A stretch of DNA of 64,000 nucleotides from an uncultured Eubacteriales bacterium (GCA_934446065.1 CAKSDP010000008.1:18142-82141), one strand, 5' to 3'; shown: positions 8,093-17,962, counted from the first letter of the stretch. The notes: a model not told the origin generated them from the sequence alone. A program made the numbers and translations.

Positions 8093-9077
8093 TGTTGTTT
8101 TCCTCCGAAGTTGATTCATCGCAGTCTGCGCCGTCATTCTCGTTCTTATCCGTCCGGTCCGCGCTCTCATCCGTATCGGTGAGAGGCGCAGGCTCCGTCT
8201 CGTTTACCGCCTCGATCGGCGCAAGCTTCATGCACGCGGGCGTGTGCTTCATGAAAACAAAGAACAGAACTGTTCCGACGACTAATGCGACGCCGCCGAT
8301 AAGCTGTGACACGCGGACTTGCCCGATATAGAGGCTGTCGGTGCGCAGTCCCTCGATCATAAAGCGTCCGAGCCCGTACCAAGCGGCATAGAACGCAAAG
8401 ACCTGACCGTTGTATTTCTTCTTTTTATAGAATATCGCGACGAGTATGAAGCCTACGAGATTCCACAACGACTCATACAGAAACGTCGGATGAACGAACT
8501 TTTCGCTCACGAACTCCCCGCCCTCGCTTGCAGCGGTGAGGATACCCATTCGCCACGGAAGCGCAGTTTCGCTGCCGTACGCTTCAATATTCACAAAGTT
8601 ACCCCATCTGCCGATGATCTGACCGATCATGACGGCGGGAGCGGCTACGTCGAGCAGCACGGGAAAACGGATGCGTTTGACACGGGCGCAGATATAAGCC
8701 GTAATTATACCGGCGATGATTCCGCCGTAGATCGCAAGTCCGCCGGCGCGCAGATTTATCATTTTCAGGAATGAATCCCTAACGTTCTCAAAAAACGTTC
8801 CGCCCGTGACGATATAGCTCTCGTTTGAAAAAATAATATAGTACAGCCGTGCGCCGATAATGCCGAATACGATACACAGTATCGTAACGTCATAGATATC
8901 GTCGTCGGTGATTCCCTCGAATTTTGCGCGGCTGCGCGCATAGAGGAATGCAAGTATCATGCCGAGGGTTATGAGCACGCCATACCATTTTACGTCGATT
9001 CCGAATACAGTGAATGCGGTATCGTCAATGTGAAACGGGCTGATACCGAGTCCCGGGAAGGACAGATATTTTATCAT
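8076..9077 (-). CDS. lgt: Prolipoprotein diacylglyceryl transferase
   Basis: Membrane enzyme that moves diacylglycerol from phosphatidylglycerol to the lipobox Cys of prelipoproteins. It has about seven membrane segments and the signature GQIIGRWGNFVNIEAYGSE, followed by HPTFLYESLWN. The last ~50 residues form an acidic Asp/Glu-rich cytosolic tail not needed by the family. ATG 9077 follows AAAGGAG and gives MIKYLSFPGLGISP; an upstream start at 9128 would add a non-conserved segment. Coupled to folD by overlap. Confidence 0.96.
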   Translation of the reverse strand: MIKYLSFPGLGISPFHIDDTAFTVFGIDVKWYGVLITLGMILAFLYARSRAKFEGITDDDIYDVTILCIVFGIIGARLYYIIFSNESYIVTGGTFFENVRDSFLKMINLRAGGLAIYGGIIAGIITAYICARVKRIRFPVLLDVAAPAVMIGQIIGRWGNFVNIEAYGSETALPWRMGILTAASEGGEFVSEKFVHPTFLYESLWNLVGFILVAIFYKKKKYNGQVFAFYAAWYGLGRFMIEGLRTDSLYIGQVRVSQLIGGVALVVGTVLFFVFMKHTPACMKLAPIEAVNETEPAPLTDTDESADRTDKNENDGADCDESTSEENNNGETD

Positions 9078-9151
9078 TGTGGCGCTCCTTTCGCACTTTA
9101 AGATACAGGGGATAGCGCACGATGGCACGCAATCCCCTGACGCAAATATTC

Positions 9152-9883
9152 TCAGTCGTCGCAGTTTTCCCAGTTGTGGTAGATCTCGGACACGTCGTCC
9201 GAATCCTCGAGGTGCTCGAGCATGAGAGTCATATTCTTGATATCATCCTCGGACTCGAGAGTCACATAAGTGGTAGGAATACGGTCGGTCTCAGCAGATT
9301 CGATCGCATATCCCGCGCCCTCGAGTACATCTCTCACGGCATCAAGATCTGACGTCTCGGTGTAGATGATGTACGCGTCATCATCGGAGGAGAAGTCTGC
9401 CGCACCGGCTTCGAGAGACGCCTCCATCAGCGTGTCCTCGTCGATCTTGTCGTCCTTGAGGACGGCGATAACGCCCTTTTCCTCGAACATATAGCTGACG
9501 CAGCCGCTCTGGCCGAGCTTTCCGCCGTATTTATCGAAATAGTGGCGCACGTCGGAAGCGGTACGATTGCGGTTGTCGGTTGCGGTCTCAACGATCACGG
9601 CGACGCCGGACGGACCGTAGCCCTCGTACACGATCTCCTCGTAGTCAACGGCATCGGCACCGCTCGCCTTCTTGATGATGCGGTCGATGTTGTCGTTCGG
9701 GACATTGCTCGCCTTTGCCTTGGCGATGAGGTCGCGAAGCTTTCCGTTGACCGACGGATCGGGACCTCCCTCGCGAACTGCGATTGATATTTCCTTACCG
9801 ATCTTGGTGAACACCTTCGCCTTCTGAGCGTCGGTCTTTTCCTTTTTATGCTTAATATTATTCCATTTGCTGTGTCCGGACAT
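9152..9883 (-). CDS. YebC/PmpR-family DNA-binding regulator
   Basis: About 243 residues. The N-terminus MSGHSKWNNIKHKK is universal for the family, followed by AREGGPDPSVNGKLRDLIAKA and the conserved YEGYGPSGVAVIVE segment. Members are transcription regulators, and recent work links some of them to relief of ribosome stalling; which applies here cannot be told from sequence. ATG 9883 follows a GGAG site. It lies between argS and lgt, all on the minus strand. Confidence 0.95.
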   Translation of the reverse strand: MSGHSKWNNIKHKKEKTDAQKAKVFTKIGKEISIAVREGGPDPSVNGKLRDLIAKAKASNVPNDNIDRIIKKASGADAVDYEEIVYEGYGPSGVAVIVETATDNRNRTASDVRHYFDKYGGKLGQSGCVSYMFEEKGVIAVLKDDKIDEDTLMEASLEAGAADFSSDDDAYIIYTETSDLDAVRDVLEGAGYAIESAETDRIPTTYVTLESEDDIKNMTLMLEHLEDSDDVSEIYHNWENCDD

Positions 9884-9922
9884 TGGTTTCACTCCATTCT
9901 GCCGCAAGTGCGGCGGGATTTA

Positions 9923-11638
9923 TCAGATTTTTCTCGGGGTTTTGATGCAGATGAGCGACAGCGCGGTGTGCAGAACATTGCCCGTCACCTTTGTCAGACG
10001 GAGTCTGAGCGCCTTTTTGCTCTCGTCGTCCGCGTTATTGATCGGGCAGTTATGGTAGAAGCGGTTGAACGCGGTCGCAAGCTCGATTATATAACGGGTG
10101 ATGACAGACGGCTCGAGGTCTTCCTTTGCCTGAAGCACACGCTCGGGGAACTTGGCGACGGTCTTGAGAAGCTCCGCCTCCTCGGCTGCGGAAAGTCCGC
10201 TTACCGGCACATCGGGGATATCGCCTGCGCGATCAAGAATACTGCACGTTCTTGCGTAGGTATACTGAGCGTAGGGCCCTGTCGCTCCCTCAAAGCTGAG
10301 CGCGTTCTCCATCACGAAGTTTATATCCTTGATACGCGAATTGTAGAGGTAGTGGAACACGACCGCTCCGACGCCGACTGCCTCGGCAACGGAATCACGG
10401 TCGGCGAGATCGGGATTCTTCTCCTCGATCACGCGATTTACCTTGTCTATCGCCTGACGGAAAAGATCGCGGAGCAGGATGACGTTGCCGGTACGTGTGG
10501 CAAGCTTTTCGCCGTCGATGCTCACCGTACCGTAAGGAACATGCACAAGGCGGTCGTACCAATCGTAGCCCATAAGCTCGACAACCTTGAACCACTGCGA
10601 GAAATGGAGACTCTGCCCTGCCGATGTCACATAGATGCAGCGGTCGAAGTGATACGTATTGTAACGGTATACTGCCGCAGCGATATCTCTTGTGGGATAA
10701 AGCGTAGAGCCGTCCTTCTTCAGGATCAGGCACGGCGGCATATTGTACTCTGACAGATCGACGATCGAAGCGCCGTCGTCAAGCTTCAGAAGATTCTTTT
10801 CGCGGAGGATCTCGATCTGCGCGGGCATTTTGTCGGTGTAGAAGCTCTCGCCCTTATTGCTGTCGAATGTGATTCCGAGCTGCTTGAACGTTACATCGTA
10901 CTCCGCAAGGCTGATCTCGATGAACCATTTCCAAAGACGGATGTTCTCGGGATCGTGCTCCTCGAGCTTTTTGAACTCGGCGCGCGCCTCATCGTTAAGC
11001 GCGGGATCCTTCTCAGCTTCGCTGTGGAAACGGACGTACAGGGCGACAAGCTCATCGACGCCGCGCTCCTTTACCTCTTCCTCGGAGCCCCAGCGGCGGA
11101 AAGCACAGATCAGCTTACCGAACTGCGTGCCCCAATCGCCGAGGTGATTGATGCCTACGCAGTCATAGCCGCAGAACTGGTGGATCAGCTTCAGCGAATG
11201 ACCGATGACGGTCGTGCCGAGGTGTCCGATGTGGAACGGCTTTGCGATATTCGGAGACGCATAGTCGAGAACGACGGTCTTGCCATGGCCGAAATCGAAC
11301 GAGCCATAGCGCTCGCCCTTCTCCTCCGCCTCAGCGAGAACGGAGTTTATAAGATACGCGTCCGCTGCGCGGATATTGAGGTATCCGCCGGCGACCGAAA
11401 CGGTGAAAAGGTCGTCGTTTCCCGAAAGTTCTGCGGCAAGGGTTTCCGCGATCTTCGGGGGCGCCGAACGGAGCGTCTTGGACAGCTTGAAGCACGGGAG
11501 GGCGACGTCACCCATTGTGCTGTCGGGCGGGTACTCGAGCATTCCCGCAAGTGTCGCGGCATCAAGCCCCGATCCGGGAAATGCACTCTCTGCCGCAGCG
11601 GCGAGTTTTTCAGATATCTTATTCTTAAAATCAATCAT
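9923..11638 (-). CDS. argS: Arginyl-tRNA synthetase
   Basis: Class I aminoacyl-tRNA synthetase, 571 residues. The HIGH motif reads FHIGHLGTT within SPNIAKPFHIGH. The KMSK-like loop is GEKLATRTGNVILL, the degenerate form normal for ArgRS. The C-terminal DALR anticodon-binding domain (YARTCSILDRA onward) is present and ends with the usual hydrophobic RLTKVTGNVL segment. A short gap with a GC hairpin separates it from prs upstream. Confidence 0.97.
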   Translation of the reverse strand: MIDFKNKISEKLAAAAESAFPGSGLDAATLAGMLEYPPDSTMGDVALPCFKLSKTLRSAPPKIAETLAAELSGNDDLFTVSVAGGYLNIRAADAYLINSVLAEAEEKGERYGSFDFGHGKTVVLDYASPNIAKPFHIGHLGTTVIGHSLKLIHQFCGYDCVGINHLGDWGTQFGKLICAFRRWGSEEEVKERGVDELVALYVRFHSEAEKDPALNDEARAEFKKLEEHDPENIRLWKWFIEISLAEYDVTFKQLGITFDSNKGESFYTDKMPAQIEILREKNLLKLDDGASIVDLSEYNMPPCLILKKDGSTLYPTRDIAAAVYRYNTYHFDRCIYVTSAGQSLHFSQWFKVVELMGYDWYDRLVHVPYGTVSIDGEKLATRTGNVILLRDLFRQAIDKVNRVIEEKNPDLADRDSVAEAVGVGAVVFHYLYNSRIKDINFVMENALSFEGATGPYAQYTYARTCSILDRAGDIPDVPVSGLSAAEEAELLKTVAKFPERVLQAKEDLEPSVITRYIIELATAFNRFYHNCPINNADDESKKALRLRLTKVTGNVLHTALSLICIKTPRKI

Positions 11639-11683
11639 ATATTCTGTAAAGCCGCGTTGCCTGCGGCACTCCCGTATAATATA

Positions 11684-12820
11684 TTACTTACCCGACTCGG
11701 CGAGTCTTGCGAGATGACGGTTCTGTCTGTCGAGCAGGTTGTGGATGCGGGTGACGGGGTTGAGAAGCTCGCTGATCGTAGCGTCTCTGTGGAGCGTATC
11801 AATAATGTACGCGACGTACTTGCACATATTGACCTCCACATACCACTCGCGGGAAAGAAGCTCCGGCGTGCGGTAGATGAGGTTGGTGGTGAACACCTTA
11901 TCGAATATGCCGTCGGCATATGCTTTGTCAAACACGTCAAGTCCGTTGCAGAACAGTCCGAACGTCTCAAAGAGAAAGATGCGGCGGGCGCCCTTCTGCT
12001 TGAGCTGGACAGATACGTCGATGATCGAATCGCCGGAGGAAATCATATCGTCCACGACGATGACGTCCTTGCCGCTGATGTCCTTACCGAGGTACTCATG
12101 TGCCTCGATGGGGTTCTTACCGTCGATGATAACGGAATAGTTACGTCTCTTGTAGAACATACCGAGATCGATCCCGAGGACGGACGCGTAGTACATACAA
12201 CGCGACATTGCACCCTCATCGGGGGAGACTATCATAATATCATCGTGAGAAAGCGAGATATCGGGGTATGTACGGACAAGCGCCTTGATCATCTGATATG
12301 TGGGGCGCACGTTGTCAAATCCGCCGAGCGGGATCGCGTTCTGCACGCGGGAGTCGTGTGCGTCGAACGTAATGATGTTGGAAACGCCCATATGGATCAG
12401 TTCCTGAAGAGCCATCGCACAGTCGAGCGACTCTCTTGCGGTACGGCGGTGCTGTCTGCCCTCATAGAGCATCGGCATGATGACGGTGATACGCTTTGCT
12501 TTACCGCCGACAGCGGCGATAACGCGCTTGAGATCCTGGAAATGGTCGTCCGGGCTCATCGGCACCTCCATGCCGTGCATCTTATACTTCACTCCGTGGT
12601 TGAAGCAGTCGGACACGATATAGAGGTCGTGACCGCGCATGGATTCGTGAAGGAGAGCCTTTGCCTCGCCGGATCCGAATCTGGGGCAATCGACCTTGGA
12701 TATATAGGTCTTGACACCCTCGCCCAGTCCCTCGGTAAGATACGCATCAACCTGATCTACGAAATCCTCGCAGCCGCGCATTCCGATGATCATAAGCTCG
12801 CCGTTCAAATTCTCATTCAT
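11684..12820 (-). CDS. prs: Divergent ribose-phosphate pyrophosphokinase
   Basis: Makes PRPP from ribose 5-phosphate and ATP, the shared precursor of purines, pyrimidines (including the pyr operon in this window), His and Trp. About 378 residues, longer than the usual ~315. The catalytic region YEGRQHRRTAR replaces the usual GYARQDRK motif; the Mg-PPi motif is DAHDSRVQ instead of DLHAxQIQ. The PRPP loop DVIVVDDMISSGDS is clear. A ~60-residue C-terminal extension has no obvious match. ATG 12820 is preferred over 12838. It is a distant branch of the family, so activity is probable but not certain. Confidence 0.85.
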   Translation of the reverse strand: MNENLNGELMIIGMRGCEDFVDQVDAYLTEGLGEGVKTYISKVDCPRFGSGEAKALLHESMRGHDLYIVSDCFNHGVKYKMHGMEVPMSPDDHFQDLKRVIAAVGGKAKRITVIMPMLYEGRQHRRTARESLDCAMALQELIHMGVSNIITFDAHDSRVQNAIPLGGFDNVRPTYQMIKALVRTYPDISLSHDDIMIVSPDEGAMSRCMYYASVLGIDLGMFYKRRNYSVIIDGKNPIEAHEYLGKDISGKDVIVVDDMISSGDSIIDVSVQLKQKGARRIFLFETFGLFCNGLDVFDKAYADGIFDKVFTTNLIYRTPELLSREWYVEVNMCKYVAYIIDTLHRDATISELLNPVTRIHNLLDRQNRHLARLAESGK

Positions 12821-12868
12821 ACAAGAGATTCCTTTCATTTGTGGAAAAATATTTGGTAAATGGAAAAA

Positions 12869-12888
12869 AGCCTGTCGCAGGCAGGCTT
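12869..12888 (-). terminator. Terminator after the SIS-domain gene
   Basis: AAGCCTG/CAGGCTT stem followed on the minus strand by a T-run; it lies 13 nt after the SIS gene stop and before prs. Confidence 0.75.
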
Positions 12889-12900
12889 CCCCCTAATAAT

Positions 12901-13941
12901 TTATTTGGTTATAGTTACCTTATTGATAACGCCGGCAACATCGGGATCGATGCCGCGGACAATGGTCATCTTGCAGGCAAGGAGCTGGAAGAACATGACC
13001 TGCATGAATACGGATGTAAGCTCGCTTCCGGTGTTCGGGAGAACGACATTTGTGCAGCCGTCAAATTTGACCGATGCATCGTCGGTGAGGACCACGATAT
13101 CAGCCGAAACTCCGTGAAGCTTGCGGATGATCTCGGCGCAGTCGTCGATGACCTTGCCGTTAGGAGCAAGGACGAACACGAGGTCGCCGTCGTGGATCTG
13201 CGCGATCGGACCGTGATGGAAGTCGGAGATCGGATAGCCTTTCATCTTGAGCTTGTTGGTCTCAAGCATCTTGAGCGCGCCCTCAAGGGCGATCGGGTAC
13301 GAAACGCCGCGTCCGAGTATGGTCGCGCCGGTGATATTCTGATATTTCTCTGCTAGAGCCTCGATGGTGTCGGGCATCTCGGTGAGGAACTTGTCCGCAC
13401 AGTTATGAAGGTTTGCAAGCTCTGCTGCAAACTTCTCGCATCCGCACCACTTTGAAGCAAGAGCGGCAAGGAGATACATCTGAGAGGTAAAGGTCTTGGT
13501 TGCGGCGATACTTACCTCGTCGCCTGCGCCGCAGAAGAGGTGGTACTCGGCGCACTGAGAAAGAGGAGAGCCTTCGGCGTTTGTGAGCGCAACGGTGATA
13601 GCGCCGTCAGCCTTTGCAGACTTGATGACCTCGATCACATCCTCAGCCTTACCGGACTGAGATACGCCGATAACGAGATTCCCGGAAAGGTCAACGTGCG
13701 CGCCGTACTTCGTGAATACGGACGGAGTACCGAGCGTACAGGGAATTCCGCAAAGGATACCGAAGATGTACTGCGCATAGATACAAGCGTGATCGGAGGT
13801 TCCGCGTGCTGCGAAATAGATATTCTTAAAGCCTGCTGCCTTTGCCGCGCTGACTATGCTCTCGAGAACGGCGTCATTTTTCTTGCCGATCTCGGCGAGA
13901 ACGGACGGCTGTTCCCTGATCTCTTTTTCAAGATTTATCAT
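12901..13941 (-). CDS. Two-SIS-domain sugar-phosphate isomerase/deaminase (GlmS isomerase-like, no glutaminase domain)
   Basis: 346 residues with two SIS domains and no N-terminal glutamine amidotransferase domain, so it is not GlmS itself. Conserved pieces: EIREQP near the start, ARGTSDHA, GVSQSGKAEDV, EVSIAATKTFTSQ (first SIS), and EGALKMLETNKLKMKGYP with HHGPIA (second SIS). Proteins of this shape are glucosamine-6-phosphate deaminases (NagB-II) or fructosamine-phosphate deglycases; the exact substrate is not clear. Monocistronic: promoter at 14010-14038, terminator after it. The start is ATG 13941, since a longer GTG start would lie at the predicted transcription start. Confidence 0.82.
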   Translation of the reverse strand: MINLEKEIREQPSVLAEIGKKNDAVLESIVSAAKAAGFKNIYFAARGTSDHACIYAQYIFGILCGIPCTLGTPSVFTKYGAHVDLSGNLVIGVSQSGKAEDVIEVIKSAKADGAITVALTNAEGSPLSQCAEYHLFCGAGDEVSIAATKTFTSQMYLLAALASKWCGCEKFAAELANLHNCADKFLTEMPDTIEALAEKYQNITGATILGRGVSYPIALEGALKMLETNKLKMKGYPISDFHHGPIAQIHDGDLVFVLAPNGKVIDDCAEIIRKLHGVSADIVVLTDDASVKFDGCTNVVLPNTGSELTSVFMQVMFFQLLACKMTIVRGIDPDVAGVINKVTITK

Positions 13942-14009
13942 AATGATGTTACCATGCCTTTCATATATCAATTGACGCGGTTTTCGCCGCGCAGTTTCCA
14001 CACATATTT

Positions 14010-14038
14010 ATTATATAACACTATTAAAGAAAAATCAA
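14010..14038 (-). promoter_or_regulatory. Promoter of the SIS-domain gene
   Basis: TTGATT, 17-nt spacer, TATAAT on the minus strand, about 70 nt before the start codon. Confidence 0.7.
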
Positions 14039-14136
14039 GAATATTTTAGCACAAATACATTCTTTCGCGCACGTCATTTTTACAGCGGCTTCACGAGCAA
14101 GCGCCGTGCCGCGCACGAATGATCTCCCCTGACGCA

Positions 14137-14165
14137 AAAAGCGCAGGATGCTCTCCTGCGCTTTT
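14137..14165. terminator. Bidirectional hairpin terminator
   Basis: AAAAGCGCAGGA/TCCTGCGCTTTT stem with T-runs on both strands. It lies in the 310-nt gap between the SIS gene start and the PFOR gene end, together with the PFOR terminator and the SIS promoter. Confidence 0.75.
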
Positions 14166-14191
14166 GTTTCTATCAGGTTATGAAAAAGGCA

Positions 14192-14225
14192 CGTGGAGAT
14201 CCATCTTTACAGACGGATCTCCACG
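14192..14225 (-). terminator. Terminator of the PFOR gene
   Basis: CGTGGAGATCC/GGATCTCCACG perfect 11-bp stem. On the minus strand it is followed by TGCCTTTTTC; about 26 nt after the PFOR stop. Confidence 0.8.
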
Positions 14226-14251
14226 CGGAAATATTAACGTTTATCCCGCAA

Positions 14252-17200
14252 TTATTCGTAGAGCTTGCCGATCTTGGTAAGTCTCTCGTACTTAGCCTTT
14301 GCGTTCTCAGCAGCCTCGTTGAAGAGCTTCTCTGCTCTCTCGGGGAACTTCTGAGCAAGGCGGCTGTAACGGGTCTCACTCTTGATGAAGTCGATGTAGC
14401 TTGCGGTAGGTGCCTTGGAGTCGAGGGTGAACGGGTTCTTGCCCTCGTTTCTTGCTGCCGGATTGAATCTGAACAGCTGCCAGTAGCCTGCCTCAACTGC
14501 CTTCTTCATCTCGGACTGGCAGTTGGTCATACCACCCTTGACACCGTGCATCTCGCAGGGTGCGTAACCGATAACGATAGACGGTCCCGGATAAGCCTCA
14601 GCCTCGGTGAGAGCCTTGATCGTCTGGTTCATATCAGCGCCCATTGCGATCTGTGCAACGTATACGTAGCCGTAGGACATTGCGATCTCGGCGAGGTTCT
14701 TTTTACCGATAGCCTTGCCTGCTGCGGCAAACTGTGCAACCTGACCGAGTTGAGATGCCTTGGAAGCCTGTCCGCCGGTGTTGGAGTAAACCTCGGTATC
14801 GAATACCATGATGTTTACGTTCTTACCGGATGCGATGACGTGGTCGAGTCCGCCGAAGCCGATATCGTATGCCCATCCGTCGCCGCCGAAGATCCAAACG
14901 GACTTCTTCGTCAGGTAATCCTTGCCCTCGATGATCTCGCGCTCTGCGGGAACAGTCTCACAGGTTCCGCGTGCAACATCCTCGGACAGCATCTTGATCA
15001 TGTGTGCGCAAGCGGCCTCATTTGCCTTTGCGTCGTCGAGAGTATTGAGGTATCCCTCGAGGCAGCCGGTCCACTCCTCGGTAACGTTCATTTCCTTATA
15101 ACGAACGAGGAGGTCGCGTACCTTCTGGATATATCTGTTTCTCAGAGTCTCCTGACCGAGATACATACCGAGACCGTGCTCGGCGTTGTCCTCGAACAGG
15201 GAGTTTGCCCATGCGGGTCCGTGTCCGGAATCCTTATTTACGGTGTAAGGAGTAGAGGGAGCGGAGCCACCCCAGATGGAGGAGCATCCGGTTGCGTTGG
15301 AGATGTACATTCTCTCGCCGAAGAGCTGAGTGATCAGTCTTGCGTAAGAGGTCTCTGCACAACCTGCGCAGGAGCCGGAGAACTCAAGCAGCGGCTGGTT
15401 GAACTGGCTTCCCTTTACGGTGTTCTCAGCGAACGGAGTAGGCTTCTTCGAGATGTTCGCAACAGCGTAGTCGAATGCAGCCTGCTGATCCTTCTGAGAT
15501 TCCTGCGGAACCATCTTGATAGCTCTCTTCTCGGGCTTGGTCGGGCAGACGTTTACGCAAAGTCCGCAGCCCATGCAGTCGAGGGGGCTTATTGCCATGG
15601 TGAACTTGTACTCATCGCAGCCCTTACCGATCATCTTCGGAGCGAACTTCGTAGATGCCGGTGCGGCAGCAGCCTCATCCGCAGTCATTGCGAACGGACG
15701 GATGGTAGCATGAGGACATACATAAGAACACTGGTTACACTGGATACAGTTCTCGGGGATCCACTCGGGAACGTCAACTGCAACGCCGCGCTTCTCGTAT
15801 GCAGCAGCGCCCTGCGGATATGTACCGTCTGCTCTGTCTGCGAATACGGATACGGGCAGGCTGTCGCCGTCCATCTTGGTTACGGGGAAGACGATATCGT
15901 TTACAAACTTGACGAGGTCGGCTCTCTTGCCCTCTGCTACGGGAGCAGCGGTGTCACCGGGAGCGGTCTTCCATGCCTCGGGAACGTCGATCTTCACGAT
16001 CGCGTCAACGCCGGCGTCGATAGCCTTGTAGTTCATCTCAACTACGGCTTCGCCCTTCTTGAGGTAGGACTTCTTCGCCATGTACTTCATGTAGTCGACA
16101 GCCTCTGCGATAGGCATGATGTTTGCAAGTGCAAAGAATGCGGACTGCAGAATGGTGTTGGTGCGCTTGCCCATACCGATCTCACGAGCCTTGTCGATCG
16201 CGTTAACGGTGTAGAACTTGATATCGTTGTTTGCGATATAGCGCTTGATCTCTGCGGGGAGGTGAGTGTCAAGCTCCTCGGGAGTCCACTGGCAGTTCAG
16301 AAGGAACGTGCCGCCCGGCTTTACGTCGTTTACGATCTTGTAGCCCTTCAGCATATAGGAAGGATTGTGGCACGCAACGAAGTCAGCCTTGGTGATGTAG
16401 TAGCTGCTCTTGATCGGAGAATCGCCGAATCTCAGGTGAGAAATGGTGATACCGCCGGTCTTCTTCGAGTCATACTGGAAGTATGCCTGAATGAACTTAT
16501 CGGTATGGTCACCGATAATCTTGATGGAGTTCTTGTTTGCACCGACAGTACCGTCGCCGCCGAGACCCCAGAACTTGCAGGAGATAGTGCCCTTTGCGCT
16601 GGTATCGGGAGCGGGCTTCTCCTCGAGGGACAGACCGGTAACATCATCGACGATGCCGATGGTGAAGCCGTTCTTCGGAGCGTCAGCCTTGAGGTTCTCG
16701 TATACTGCAAAGATGCTCTGCGGAGGAGTATCCTTGGAGCCGAGTCCGTAACGACCGCCGTATACGGGAGTGGTAATGCCGTGGGATGCGAGAGCCGTAA
16801 CAACATCGAGGTAGAGCGGCTCGCCGAGGGAGCCGGGCTCCTTCGTGCGGTCGAGAACCGCGATCTTCTTTACAGTCTCGGGGATAGCTGCGATGAGCTT
16901 GTCAGCGCAGAACGGACGGTACAGACGGACCTTGATAAGTCCGACCTTCTCGCCTGCTGCATTCATGTAGTCGATAACTTCCTCGGCAACGTCGCAGACA
17001 GAACCCATAGCAATGATAACTCTGTCGGCATCGGGTGCGCCGTAGTAGTTGAAGAGGCTGTAATTCGTGCCGATCTTTGCGTTGACCTGATTCATGTAAT
17101 CCTCAACGATCGCCGGCAGTGCATCGTAGTACTTGTTGCAAGCCTCTCTGTGCTGGAAGAAGATATCACCGTTCTCGGCGGAGCCGCGGAGCACGGGATG

Positions 17201-17833
17201 CTCGGGGTTGATCGCACGCGCACGGAATGCGGCAACGGCATCCATGTCGATCATGGACTTCAGATCCTCGTAATCCCATACCTCGATCTTCTGGATCTCG
17301 TGAGAGGTACGGAAACCGTCGAAGAAGTTGATGAACGGAACTCTGCCCTTGATGGTGGAGAGGTGAGCGACCGCACCGAGGTCCATGACCTCCTGCGGGT
17401 TGGACTCAGCGAGCATTGCGTAACCGGTCTGACGGCACGCGTATACGTCGGAGTGGTCGCCGAAGATGTTCAGCGCGTGGGACGCAACGCAGCGTGCAGA
17501 CACGTGAATAACGTTCGGGAGCAGCTCGCCCGCAATCTTGTACATATTCGGGATCATCAGAAGAAGTCCCTGAGATGCGGTATAGGTGGTGGTCAGAGCA
17601 CCTGCTGCAAGGGATCCGTGAACAGCACCTGCGGCGCCGGCCTCGGACTGCATCTCGGTGATCTTGACCTCATCCCCGAAGATGTTCTTCAGACCGTCGG
17701 CAGACCAGGAATCGGTCAGCTCAGCCATAACACTTGACGGGGTGATAGGATAGATGGCAGCGACCTCGGTGAACGCATAGCTTACGTGCGCCGCCGCGGT
17801 GTTACCGTCCATGGATATCTTTTTTCTTGCCAT
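14252..17833 (-). CDS. nifJ: Pyruvate:ferredoxin (flavodoxin) oxidoreductase, single-chain
   Basis: Oxidises pyruvate to acetyl-CoA and CO2 with reduction of ferredoxin, the central step of anaerobic fermentation; cytosolic homodimer. 1193 residues, normal for the fused alpha-beta-gamma-delta form. The N-terminal PITPSSVMAE is domain I. A 2x[4Fe-4S] ferredoxin domain (CIQCNQCSYVCPHATIR, then CMGCGLCVNVCP) is near residues 680-760. The C-terminal thiamine-diphosphate domain has CAGCAETSYARL and GGDGWAYDIG. ATG 17833 follows AGGAGG. It is a single gene with tandem promoters and its own terminator, consistent with high expression. Confidence 0.97.
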   Translation of the reverse strand: MARKKISMDGNTAAAHVSYAFTEVAAIYPITPSSVMAELTDSWSADGLKNIFGDEVKITEMQSEAGAAGAVHGSLAAGALTTTYTASQGLLLMIPNMYKIAGELLPNVIHVSARCVASHALNIFGDHSDVYACRQTGYAMLAESNPQEVMDLGAVAHLSTIKGRVPFINFFDGFRTSHEIQKIEVWDYEDLKSMIDMDAVAAFRARAINPEHPVLRGSAENGDIFFQHREACNKYYDALPAIVEDYMNQVNAKIGTNYSLFNYYGAPDADRVIIAMGSVCDVAEEVIDYMNAAGEKVGLIKVRLYRPFCADKLIAAIPETVKKIAVLDRTKEPGSLGEPLYLDVVTALASHGITTPVYGGRYGLGSKDTPPQSIFAVYENLKADAPKNGFTIGIVDDVTGLSLEEKPAPDTSAKGTISCKFWGLGGDGTVGANKNSIKIIGDHTDKFIQAYFQYDSKKTGGITISHLRFGDSPIKSSYYITKADFVACHNPSYMLKGYKIVNDVKPGGTFLLNCQWTPEELDTHLPAEIKRYIANNDIKFYTVNAIDKAREIGMGKRTNTILQSAFFALANIMPIAEAVDYMKYMAKKSYLKKGEAVVEMNYKAIDAGVDAIVKIDVPEAWKTAPGDTAAPVAEGKRADLVKFVNDIVFPVTKMDGDSLPVSVFADRADGTYPQGAAAYEKRGVAVDVPEWIPENCIQCNQCSYVCPHATIRPFAMTADEAAAAPASTKFAPKMIGKGCDEYKFTMAISPLDCMGCGLCVNVCPTKPEKRAIKMVPQESQKDQQAAFDYAVANISKKPTPFAENTVKGSQFNQPLLEFSGSCAGCAETSYARLITQLFGERMYISNATGCSSIWGGSAPSTPYTVNKDSGHGPAWANSLFEDNAEHGLGMYLGQETLRNRYIQKVRDLLVRYKEMNVTEEWTGCLEGYLNTLDDAKANEAACAHMIKMLSEDVARGTCETVPAEREIIEGKDYLTKKSVWIFGGDGWAYDIGFGGLDHVIASGKNVNIMVFDTEVYSNTGGQASKASQLGQVAQFAAAGKAIGKKNLAEIAMSYGYVYVAQIAMGADMNQTIKALTEAEAYPGPSIVIGYAPCEMHGVKGGMTNCQSEMKKAVEAGYWQLFRFNPAARNEGKNPFTLDSKAPTASYIDFIKSETRYSRLAQKFPERAEKLFNEAAENAKAKYERLTKIGKLYE

Positions 17834-17908
17834 GGGTTTATTGCCTCCTGTATATAAGTATTGTTTTAACAAACTGTCATATGACGGCATACAAGTGCCA
17901 TCTTAGAT

Positions 17909-17962
17909 ATTATAATACTTTTTCTTCGCTTTGTAAATACGAAAATGCCGATATTTTGTCAA
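17909..17962 (-). promoter_or_regulatory. Tandem promoters of nifJ
   Basis: On the minus strand, P1 is TTTACA (17932-17937), 17 nt, TATAAT (17909-17914). An overlapping P2 upstream is TTGACA (17957-17962), 17 nt, TATTTA (17934-17939). Two starts about 25 nt apart are predicted. Confidence 0.65.

Noticed and set aside
10955..12859. 634-codon plus-strand open frame over argS and prs
   Set aside because: Antisense to two well-supported genes, no ribosome site, no recognisable domain.
14180..17737. A very long open frame (over 1100 codons) on the plus strand opposite the PFOR gene
   Set aside because: It is an exact antisense shadow: PFOR has all its domains and motifs, promoters and terminator, while the antisense product is Cys/Leu/Val-rich without domain structure. 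The sense codon choice simply avoids TTA, CTA and TCA.
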